From NCBI GenBank assembly GCA_016845785.1, contig JAERSH010000051.1, positions 1 through 34,117 of the forward strand: a DNA stretch of 34,117 nucleotides. Reading direction: 5' to 3'. The translations under genes were made by a program, and so were the position numbers. Below are positions 1 through 6,350 of this stretch, piece by piece (position 1 is the stretch's first letter; each line of letters starts with the position of its first letter). Under the pieces are notes generated by a model that saw only the letters and a program-made list of their open reading frames with translations, had not been told where the DNA came from and did not search any database. Source of the stretch: Fidelibacterota bacterium (lineage in GTDB: Bacteria; Fidelibacterota; Marinisomatia; Marinisomatales; TCS55).

Positions 1-102
1 TCGAAGGTAATTGAAGGTGCGACCGTGGCGATCGACGATTGTGGGATGCGCAGGCATAACGCCACGACCCAGCGTTGGATGGATTTGTGTTATATTTTCC
101 AT
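1..102 (-). CDS. moaA: GTP 3',8-cyclase MoaA, N-terminal fragment (cut by window edge)
   Basis: Only the first 34 codons are inside the window. Read from an ATG at 102 the frame is open to base 1 and contains VDRHGRTFNYLR, which matches the stretch just before the radical-SAM CxxxCxxC motif in MoaA (typical form: D-x-x-G-R-x-x-x-Y-L-R-x-S-x-T-D-R-C). The cysteine motif itself lies beyond the edge. MoaA is the radical-SAM enzyme that rearranges GTP in the first step of molybdenum cofactor synthesis. A purine-rich GGAAAAAGA stretch sits directly before the ATG. The gene is the last visible one of a minus-strand run rich in molybdoenzymes and cofactor maturation genes, which supports the assignment. 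The short visible length is the main limit. Confidence 0.72.
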   Translation of the reverse strand, partial: MENITQIHPTLGRGVMPAHPTIVDRHGRTFNYLR

Positions 103-129
103 TCTTTTTCCAATTCATCCCAACTTTAA

Positions 130-215
130 ATCAGGAATCGGGAGCAAATTTTGGTGTTTCCACCAAAACCGTACCGGCCTTTCACCCTATTAACAAAACG
201 TAGGTGATTCGGCTA
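130..215 (-). promoter_or_regulatory. Structured RNA leader upstream of moaA (possible riboswitch)
   Basis: The interval between the cysteine desulfurase stop and the moaA start folds well on the minus strand only. A perfect 8-bp stem (149-156 with 161-168) is closed by a GAAA tetraloop on the minus strand. It is nested inside GAATC (206-210 in minus sense) pairing with GATTC (135-139), and a CACC/GGTG pair lies between (203-206 with 183-186). The segment also contains GGCCGG and GCTCCC, which recall parts of the E. coli moaA Moco-responsive leader, but I could not match the whole consensus. A cofactor-sensing leader before moaA is known in other bacteria; here the identity is an inference. 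Confidence 0.42.
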
Positions 216-266
216 AAGAATTCGGACTAAATTATCCTATTTCTCATTTAAATAAAACTTAATCTT

Positions 267-1430
267 TTAGCTCGATACTAATTGTCTTAGTGGTGAATGT
301 TTTTTCAAATCATTAACAATTCTATTGATTTCTTTTATTGCCAAAGAGATTTCTTTATTTGTGTTCATCCTTCCCATACTGAAACGGATTGAGCTATGAG
401 CCATTTCATTATTTAATCCAATCGCTTTCAATACATGGGATGGTTCCAAGTTGGCGCTACTGCAGGCCGAACCGGTGGAACAGGCAATCCCTTTCATTTT
501 AATAATAAGTGTTTCTGCATCCAATCCGGAAAAACTCAAATTGACATTATTTGCCAATCGATGAGTCGAACTTCCATTCAAAACCACATCGGGGTGAGCT
601 GACCTTATTCCTTCAATGAGCATTTGTTGGTAATGGGATAATAACTGTTTTTCTGATGCGTCGCATATTTCAATCGCTTTTCCAAAACCTACAATTTGAT
701 GGACAGGCAATGTCCCCGATCGTCTCCCATATTCATGTCCCCCACCTGTAATCTGCTCCACCATTTGGACATTTGGACTCCGACTTCTCACGTATAGTAT
801 GCCGATGCCTTTTGGACCATAAATCTTATGAGCAGTAGCTGCCAATAAATCAATATTCATTTCATCTACATCAATCGGTAGTTTGCCGTATGATTGGCAG
901 GCATCTATCAGGAATAGGACTCCAGTGTTTCTGCAAATTTCTCCAATTTCAGATATGGGCTGAATGGTTCCGATCTCATTATTTGCATGCATAATGGCCA
1001 CCAATACCGTCTCGTCCTTAATTGCATTTTTTACATCAATCGGATCAACTCTACCGTCTGAATCCACTGGCAGGATGGTCACCTCCCAACCTTGATTTGC
1101 CATGGCATCAACCGTGTCCAACACTGCTTTATGCTCCGTAGCTTGAGTGATGATATGTCCTTTTTTCGATTGACTTTCACACACACCGCGGATGGCCAGA
1201 TTGATTGCTTCTGTTGCTCCGCTGGTAAATACAATTTCCTTGGATCGGGCATTGATTTCATCGGCTAAAATTTTTCGAGCATCAGCAACCGCTTCTTTGG
1301 CTTTACGGCCATATGTGTGGTGCACACTGGCGGCATTTCCAAATTGTTCGGACAAATAAGGCATCATTGCTTCAGCCACACGTGGGTCAACCGGAGTCGT
1401 GGCCTGATTATCGAGATAAATGGGGTTCAC
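267..1430 (-). CDS. Cysteine desulfurase, IscS/NifS type
   Basis: PLP-dependent class V enzyme that takes sulfur from cysteine and holds it as a persulfide. Visible signatures, numbered from a GTG start at 1430, are YLDNQATTP near residue 5, TSGATEAIN, the TEH histidine near 100, the PLP lysine in TAHKIYGPKG near 202, and the catalytic cysteine in STGSACSS near 323. The length of about 387 residues is normal for IscS. An ATG at 1466 would add 12 residues and overlap xdhC; the GTG gives the usual short N-terminus and starts just after the xdhC stop (1435), so I prefer it. Because it directly follows xdhC and mocA, it may act like Rhodobacter capsulatus NifS4, which sulfurates XdhC-bound Moco, rather than as the housekeeping Fe-S cluster enzyme. 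No iscU or other isc gene is visible beside it. Confidence 0.9.
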   Translation of the reverse strand: MNPIYLDNQATTPVDPRVAEAMMPYLSEQFGNAASVHHTYGRKAKEAVADARKILADEINARSKEIVFTSGATEAINLAIRGVCESQSKKGHIITQATEHKAVLDTVDAMANQGWEVTILPVDSDGRVDPIDVKNAIKDETVLVAIMHANNEIGTIQPISEIGEICRNTGVLFLIDACQSYGKLPIDVDEMNIDLLAATAHKIYGPKGIGILYVRSRSPNVQMVEQITGGGHEYGRRSGTLPVHQIVGFGKAIEICDASEKQLLSHYQQMLIEGIRSAHPDVVLNGSSTHRLANNVNLSFSGLDAETLIIKMKGIACSTGSACSSANLEPSHVLKAIGLNNEMAHSSIRFSMGRMNTNKEISLAIKEINRIVNDLKKHSPLRQLVSS

Positions 1431-1434
1431 AGAA

Positions 1435-2217
1435 TCATTTCCCCATGGCTTCCCCTGAACCGCCATTGCGGTGCATCACAATTTCAGACATAATGCTCAA
1501 TGAAATTTCTTCCGCAGTTTGTGCTTTCAGATCCAATCCGGCCGGAGAATGAAAATTGGCCATCAATTCATCGGATACATTATTTTCATTCAAATGATCT
1601 CTAATAAGTCCTGCTTTTTTTTGACTGGCGATTACCGCCACAAATGGAATACCATGATTCAAAGCACTCAAAGATTGCTTATGGTCATCCCGGTGGTGGG
1701 TGGCCAAAATAAAATAATCTATGGATGCATCAATTTCATCCAGATCCAAGGGATCGGTAATGATTTCATCTGCAGATTCATACCGGTCTTTTTCATCTTC
1801 CTGTGTTTGTATCAACACATTGAAATTGAGAGTGGCTGCCAAATCGGCCAACACTTCTACCACACGACCCATCCCACGAATAAGAATGGTTTGCGTTCGG
1901 TTTTGGGGTTCAACAAAAACAGTCATCATGCCTCCACATGGTATACCTAATTCCATATCATCGCTATCCAGATTTACATCGATCATCCGGGTTTCATTTT
2001 CTTTCAAGGATTCGATTACAGTTTGTCCCACACGGTTTTCTACACAGCCACCGCCGATGTAACCCACAATCCGTTTTCCCTTTTCATCATAGACGGCTTT
2101 ATCACCGGTCTTTGCGGATGATGATCCTTTCACGGCAATCACCGTGGCGATGGCGAAAGGACGGCCATCCCTTCGTAGGTCAGCCATGATCGTAAATAAT
2201 TCTTTATGCAGCACCAA
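1435..2217 (-). CDS. XdhC/CoxI family Moco chaperone
   Basis: XdhC proteins bind molybdenum cofactor, protect it during sulfuration and insert it into xanthine-oxidase-family enzymes. The N-terminal XdhC/CoxI domain shows IATVIAVKGSS, YIGGGCVE (about 53-60) and GIPCGG (about 91-96), with the two family cysteines. The C-terminal half is the Rossmann-like XdhC_C domain (ILIRGMGRVVEVLADLA, then YFILATHHRDDH). At 260 residues it is a complete two-domain member. The start is TTG at 2217 or the next codon GTG, inside the end of the upstream cytidylyltransferase gene, so translation is probably coupled. An ATG at 2187 would cut into the conserved N-terminus. It belongs to the maturation set for the Cox and perhaps Ior enzymes. 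Confidence 0.9.
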   Translation of the reverse strand: MVLHKELFTIMADLRRDGRPFAIATVIAVKGSSSAKTGDKAVYDEKGKRIVGYIGGGCVENRVGQTVIESLKENETRMIDVNLDSDDMELGIPCGGMMTVFVEPQNRTQTILIRGMGRVVEVLADLAATLNFNVLIQTQEDEKDRYESADEIITDPLDLDEIDASIDYFILATHHRDDHKQSLSALNHGIPFVAVIASQKKAGLIRDHLNENNVSDELMANFHSPAGLDLKAQTAEEISLSIMSEIVMHRNGGSGEAMGK

Positions 2218-2785
2218 CGCCTACCTTTAAACTTTCTTGTGTATCAAAATCTTGAAAAATAGCATCTGAGTCCACTTCTATTTCCACAACAGATGATACG
2301 TTATTCCTGATTACTCCCTTAGCGCCAACATCCCCTTTAAGGTTCATGAGTTCATCCCTAAAATTTGCACCAAACAGAACCGGATTCCCCTGCCGGCCTT
2401 TATTCACCGGAACGACAATTTTATTCTTCGCAGCATGATTAATCAATTTATTGATTAATTCGAAAGTGACCAGTGGCATGTCTCCCAACAAAATGAGATA
2501 ACCATCAAATTCAGTCAATTCATGAACACCCGCTGCGATTGATGAAGCCATACCCGCTTTCCACGCTTTATTTTCTACAAATTGAACCTGATCATTTTGG
2601 ATCATTTTTTTGATGGCAGATGGCTCATTTCCCAAAACCATAAAAGTGTGATCCAGATTAGAACCCACAGCAGCATTCACCACATGGTTCACCATGGGCA
2701 TTCCATCATATGGCATCATGAGTTTATTCTCATCCCCCATTCGGGATGAACCACCAGCGGCTAAAATGAGTCCTGCAACTTTCAT
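2204..2785 (-). CDS. mocA: MocA-like molybdenum cofactor cytidylyltransferase
   Basis: A 193-residue nucleotidyltransferase that probably joins CMP to molybdopterin to make MCD, the cofactor form used by CO dehydrogenase and other bacterial xanthine-oxidase-family enzymes. The GT-A fold shows LILAAGGSSRMGDENK at 7-21, the metal-binding LLGDMPLV at about 99-106, and GRQGNPVLF at 130-138, followed by L-x-G-D-x-G-A-K. This arrangement is typical of MocA and CoxI-linked transferases and differs from the MobA-like protein at 20933. The ATG overlaps the stop of the VWA gene by 4 bases (ATGA), and its own end overlaps xdhC. The operon position between coxE and xdhC supports the CTP-specific assignment over MobA, but specificity is not proven. 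Confidence 0.85.
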   Translation of the reverse strand: MKVAGLILAAGGSSRMGDENKLMMPYDGMPMVNHVVNAAVGSNLDHTFMVLGNEPSAIKKMIQNDQVQFVENKAWKAGMASSIAAGVHELTEFDGYLILLGDMPLVTFELINKLINHAAKNKIVVPVNKGRQGNPVLFGANFRDELMNLKGDVGAKGVIRNNVSSVVEIEVDSDAIFQDFDTQESLKVGVGAA

Positions 2786-4005
2786 GATACAGCCACCATT
2801 GGACTAATAATTCTTCTCCGTCCGGATTTATCAAGGTTAGCCAATACCTTTCCTAAATCCATTAGACTTTTCAAATTATGGACAGGCAAGAATTCATCCA
2901 CGTGGGGTAAAATAGTTTGAATCCCTTGTGTAATGGGTTGGTAGCCATCATAACCTAAATTGGGATTTAACCAAATCAATCGGTGGCAACTTTTTTGAAG
3001 CCGTTCTATTTCACGGCTTAAAAGTTCAGTCTTTCCCGTATCCCAACCATCGCTAATCACGATAACCACAGCACCTTGACTCAAGACTCTTCTGGCCCAA
3101 TGGTAGTTAAATTTTTCTACAGCATCACCGATTCGAGTTCCCCCACTCCAATCTTCTACATTTCGGCTCAATTTACGAATAGCTGTATCCACATTTCTGT
3201 CTTTAAAATATTTGGTGATTCGTGTCAATTGCGTCCCAAAAATGAAGGACTCTACCCGTCGATTCAAACCGGAAAAGGTATGCATAAAATGGAGCAGCAT
3301 TTTGGTATAACTTTCCATGCTGGCACTCACATCACAGAGCATGACGATAGGGCGTGGTTTGGACTTTTTTTCTGACCACATGAGCTGAATAAAATCCTGA
3401 TCCGGGAACATATTTTTTCTGAATGTCCGCTTAAAATCCAACCGATGGGGTTTCTTTCCGGTTTTCATTCTACGGTTGAACCGTTGGCCAAAATCCCAGA
3501 CAAATCGTTCCAATATCAGTTTCGCTTCCTTGATTTCATCATCATTATAATTGGCAAAATCTTTCTGCTTCAAAATTTCATCCCGACTATACATGAGCAA
3601 TTGGTATTCTTCATCTAATGACTCTTCTCCACTTTTATTTTGCTCACGAAGCGAACCCATTTCTTTTAAGGTCTTGGGCTTTTGTCGCGACATGCTTTCA
3701 ATCTCCGCTTGGGCCAATCTAGATTCATAAAGCTTTCGCAGGATGTCTGCCACATTCTCAATTTTATCCGGATTGCGCCAATACAATTCAAATGCTTCGT
3801 TGAATAAATCCATCTCTTTGTGGGTGGTAATAAGCGTAGAGCGGAGTGCGGACTGAAAATCATCCTTTCTGGAAACGCCCACCGTTTCTACGGCATGGAT
3901 GGCATTCATGATTTCGCCCGTGCCAATATCGAATCCGGCCTGGCGTATAAAACGGCCAAAGGCCGTGATGGAATCTTCCAGATGTGATTGAATCCGTCCC
4001 CCCAA
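2782..4005 (-). CDS. coxE: CoxE-like VWA domain protein
   Basis: CoxE proteins work with the AAA+ protein CoxD in assembling the Mo-Cu or Mo active site of CO-dehydrogenase-type enzymes. This 407-residue protein has a helical, charged N-terminal half and a C-terminal von Willebrand A domain. The MIDAS residues are present: DVSAS at 225-229, the threonine of SGGT at 290 and the aspartate of ISDGWD at 319, so it should bind a divalent metal. The predicted start is TTG at 4005, preceded by GGGG in the tail of the AAA+ gene, whose stop is 6 bases upstream. The pairing with the MoxR-type ATPase is the classic coxD-coxE order. Confidence 0.88.
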   Translation of the reverse strand: MGGRIQSHLEDSITAFGRFIRQAGFDIGTGEIMNAIHAVETVGVSRKDDFQSALRSTLITTHKEMDLFNEAFELYWRNPDKIENVADILRKLYESRLAQAEIESMSRQKPKTLKEMGSLREQNKSGEESLDEEYQLLMYSRDEILKQKDFANYNDDEIKEAKLILERFVWDFGQRFNRRMKTGKKPHRLDFKRTFRKNMFPDQDFIQLMWSEKKSKPRPIVMLCDVSASMESYTKMLLHFMHTFSGLNRRVESFIFGTQLTRITKYFKDRNVDTAIRKLSRNVEDWSGGTRIGDAVEKFNYHWARRVLSQGAVVIVISDGWDTGKTELLSREIERLQKSCHRLIWLNPNLGYDGYQPITQGIQTILPHVDEFLPVHNLKSLMDLGKVLANLDKSGRRRIISPMVAVS

Positions 4006-4010
4006 GGTCT

Positions 4011-4931
4011 TTACCCCGCAGCAATCAAATCGGCGTCCGTAATGGCCCGTTGTACCAAACCATTCACTGTTTCGCCACGGACTTTTTCAATATCATCCTG
4101 GTATTTCAGCAAAGTCCCCAGTGTATCTTCTGCAGATTCTGACGATAAAGATTTGGTCCCCAATTTCACCAGCGCATTAGACCAATCCAGCGTCTCTGCC
4201 ACACCGGGCATTTTGTAGAGATCCATTTCTCTCAGCGAATGAACAAAGGCTACCACTTGCTTACCCAATGATGCATTAATCTCGGGCTGTTTTCGCCGAA
4301 CAATTTCAAACTCCTGTTGCAGTTTTGGATAGGGAATCCAATGATAAATGCACCGTCGTTTCAGCGCATCGTGGATTTCCCGTGTTCGGTTGGATGTAAT
4401 GATTACGGTGGGCTTCTGCTCTGCTTTCACTGTTCCAATCTCAGGAATGGTCACTTGAAAATCTGACAGGATTTCCAAAAGGAATGCTTCAAATTCTTCG
4501 TCTGCCCGATCCAATTCATCAATTAACAACACCGGCGGTTTATCGGACTGATGGTCAATGGCCTGTAGTAATGGACGGCGAATCAAAAAGTCTGAACCAA
4601 AAATTTCTTTCGAAATTTCATCTTTTTTAGCGGTGCCCGATGCTTCCATCATTTTGATTTCAATAATCTGACGGGAATAATTCCATTCATAAATTGCATT
4701 GTGAACGTCCAGCCCTTCATAGCATTGGAGACGAATCAATTCCGCACCCATCATTTGAGACAGGACCTTCGCCACTTCAGTTTTCCCCACGCCCGGTTCC
4801 CCTTCTAAGAACAACGGCCGCTCCATATTCAGATTCAGAAATATGGATGTAGCCAAGGACCGATCCGCAATATAATCGTGTTCGTTCAACCAGGATTGGA
4901 TCGTATCTACAGATTTGATTTTTTCATTCAT
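4011..4931 (-). CDS. coxD: CoxD-like MoxR-family AAA+ ATPase
   Basis: AAA+ chaperone ATPase of the MoxR/CoxD group; in carboxidotrophs CoxD helps install the active-site metal and sulfur of CoxL. From the ATG at 4931 (306 residues) the Walker A motif GEPGVGKT lies at about 44-51, Walker B LLIDELDRAD at about 135-144, and sensor-1 IITSNRTREI further on. A longer frame starts at TTG 4967, but that start lies at the foot of a hairpin (4970-4991), so I prefer the ATG. No strong ribosome binding site is seen at either start. It is followed after 5 bases by coxE. Confidence 0.9.
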   Translation of the reverse strand: MNEKIKSVDTIQSWLNEHDYIADRSLATSIFLNLNMERPLFLEGEPGVGKTEVAKVLSQMMGAELIRLQCYEGLDVHNAIYEWNYSRQIIEIKMMEASGTAKKDEISKEIFGSDFLIRRPLLQAIDHQSDKPPVLLIDELDRADEEFEAFLLEILSDFQVTIPEIGTVKAEQKPTVIITSNRTREIHDALKRRCIYHWIPYPKLQQEFEIVRRKQPEINASLGKQVVAFVHSLREMDLYKMPGVAETLDWSNALVKLGTKSLSSESAEDTLGTLLKYQDDIEKVRGETVNGLVQRAITDADLIAAG

Positions 4932-4969
4932 AAGATGAAGTTTACAGCAGGATTCTATTATAGACAAGA

Positions 4970-4991
4970 ATGCCCTGAAAATTCAGGGCAT
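4970..4991 (-). terminator. Perfect hairpin downstream of the small membrane gene
   Basis: A perfect inverted repeat with 10-bp arms (ATGCCCTGAA / TTCAGGGCAT) lies between the stop of the small membrane protein gene and the coxD start. The T-tract on the minus strand is weak (TCTTGTCTAT), so this may be a partial terminator, an attenuator or an mRNA-stabilising end. Confidence 0.5.
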
Positions 4992-5019
4992 CCCTATTTT
5001 GTCCGATTTATTGTTAATC

Positions 5020-5397
5020 TTATTTATTCAGAAAACCAAATTTTCCATATGCAAGTTGAAATGCTGCAAATAGAATAACTGTCGACCATCCCAGTGGGCC
5101 AATTTCTCCAGATAATTGGTTGAGAATACTGACTGCAGCACCGATACCGAATCCGATACTCATCCCTTTAGCTACTTCAATTTTAGCATCTGAATCAGGT
5201 GCATTACTCAAAAACAATGCAATGAGTGCAATGATGATATTTGCCGATCCAAACCAACGGGCCATATTGATAGATGCTTCCATTACATCTTGTGGTACGC
5301 CATAGGGAGTCATGACTGTGATTGGCGCAACCACAAACCCAAGCCCGAAAAGTCCAGCAACAACGGCATTCACTTTAAAAATCGTATTAAGGTTCAT
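5020..5397 (-). CDS. Small four-helix membrane protein of unknown function
   Basis: I do not recognise this 125-residue protein. It is hydrophobic, with about four membrane segments (near residues 8-28, 45-63, 77-92 and 100-118), no signal peptide and short polar loops such as SNAPDSDAKIE. It resembles general DUF4345-like small membrane proteins, but no diagnostic motif is visible. It sits between coxM and coxD, where known cox clusters normally have no such gene. Hairpins lie on both sides (5432-5461 and 4970-4991), so it may be an inserted gene with its own ends rather than a Cox subunit. A role as a membrane anchor for the CO-dehydrogenase-like enzyme is possible but unsupported. The ATG at 5397 is preceded by GGAAAAAGGA, a reasonable ribosome binding site. 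Confidence 0.75.
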   Translation of the reverse strand: MNLNTIFKVNAVVAGLFGLGFVVAPITVMTPYGVPQDVMEASINMARWFGSANIIIALIALFLSNAPDSDAKIEVAKGMSIGFGIGAAVSILNQLSGEIGPLGWSTVILFAAFQLAYGKFGFLNK

Positions 5398-5431
5398 TCC
5401 TTTTTCCTTTGTTAATTGTAGAAATATTAAG

Positions 5432-5461
5432 ATGCCCGGAGAAAAGTTTTCCCCCGGGCAT
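5432..5461. terminator. Hairpin downstream of coxM
   Basis: Arms ATGCCCGG (5432-5439) and CCGGGCAT (5454-5461) enclose a second small palindrome GAAAA-G-TTTTC. The plus-strand side is followed by TTTTT; the minus side is AT-rich. It lies between coxM and the small membrane gene and probably ends or reduces coxM transcription. It shares ATGCCC/GGGCAT ends with the hairpin at 4970. Confidence 0.55.
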
Positions 5462-5488
5462 TTTTCTTTACGTTAATTGAAAGTCTAA

Positions 5489-6340
5489 CTAAGCTCTGGC
5501 TTTTGCAGCAGCTACAGCTCGCTTCAACATCACACCGCAAAGATGGGCACGATAATCCGCAGACGCAGCCAAGTCACTCATCATGTCCTGGCCATCAGCT
5601 GCTGCCGATGCGGCTGCATCCAATGCATCATCACCTAAGTCAGAACCGGCCAAAGCGGATTCAGATCCACTGGCACGATAGGCATGATCTGCAGCACCGG
5701 TGACACCAACGGATGCAGATTCACAGCTTCCGCCATTCATGTTCAGAGAAACACCTACACCTACCACCGCATAACGGGATGCAGGATTAGGGAATTTCGC
5801 ATAGGCGCTTGCAGATGATGCAGGCACTTTCACCGCTGTCACCATTTCGTCATCTTCTTTAGCTGTTTCGAACAGTCCTGTGAAATAATCTTCTGCAGAC
5901 ACTTCACGCGAACCGGATGCACTTGCCAGACAAATGGTTGCACCGAATGCCACCAGGGCGCCTGGATAGTCCGAGCCTGGATCTGCATGGGCTACATTAC
6001 CGCCCATGGTTCCTTTATTCCGAACTTGGGGATCGCCGATGACACCGGCACATTCCGCCAATCCGGGACAGGCATTATTCACCACATCTGATGATGCCAC
6101 TTCTGCGTGAGTAACCAATCCACCGATCGTCACCGTATCTCCATCCTGGGAGATGTCAGACATCCCCGGCACTTTGGAAATATCAATCAGTGTGCTGGGT
6201 TCAGAGAGTCGTAGTTTCATGGCGGGGACAACACTATGTCCGCCGGCAATAAAAGATGCATCGTCACCGGCTTCAGCCAACATGGAAAACGCTTCTTCCA
6301 TGGAACTGGCTACTTTGTAATCAAAATTGTAACTAATCAT
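5489..6340 (-). CDS. coxM: CoxM-like FAD-binding subunit
   Basis: The medium subunit of a CO-dehydrogenase/xanthine-dehydrogenase-type enzyme. It passes electrons from the iron-sulfur subunit to an acceptor through FAD. Both flavin-binding signatures of CoxM are present: IAGGHSVVP at 31-39 and TMGGNVAHADPGSDYPG at 111-127. The 283-residue length is normal for FAD_binding_5 plus the CO_deh_flav_C domain. A strong ribosome binding site (AGGAGGT) stands 5 bases before the ATG, and coxL ends 10 bases upstream. The C-terminal third is unusually rich in Ala, Ser and Asp. The order S-L-M differs from the M-S-L order of many carboxidotrophs and is common in form II clusters. Confidence 0.95.
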   Translation of the reverse strand: MISYNFDYKVASSMEEAFSMLAEAGDDASFIAGGHSVVPAMKLRLSEPSTLIDISKVPGMSDISQDGDTVTIGGLVTHAEVASSDVVNNACPGLAECAGVIGDPQVRNKGTMGGNVAHADPGSDYPGALVAFGATICLASASGSREVSAEDYFTGLFETAKEDDEMVTAVKVPASSASAYAKFPNPASRYAVVGVGVSLNMNGGSCESASVGVTGAADHAYRASGSESALAGSDLGDDALDAAASAAADGQDMMSDLAASADYRAHLCGVMLKRAVAAAKARA

Positions 6341-6350
6341 GGTAACCTCC

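Noticed and set aside
11-193. Plus-strand frame of 60 codons at the left edge
   Set aside because: It overlaps the moaA start and its structured leader on the other strand and encodes nothing recognisable.
4932-4967. Extended coxD start at TTG 4967
   Set aside because: It lies against a hairpin, has no ribosome binding site, and adds residues not typical of the family; ATG 4931 is preferred.
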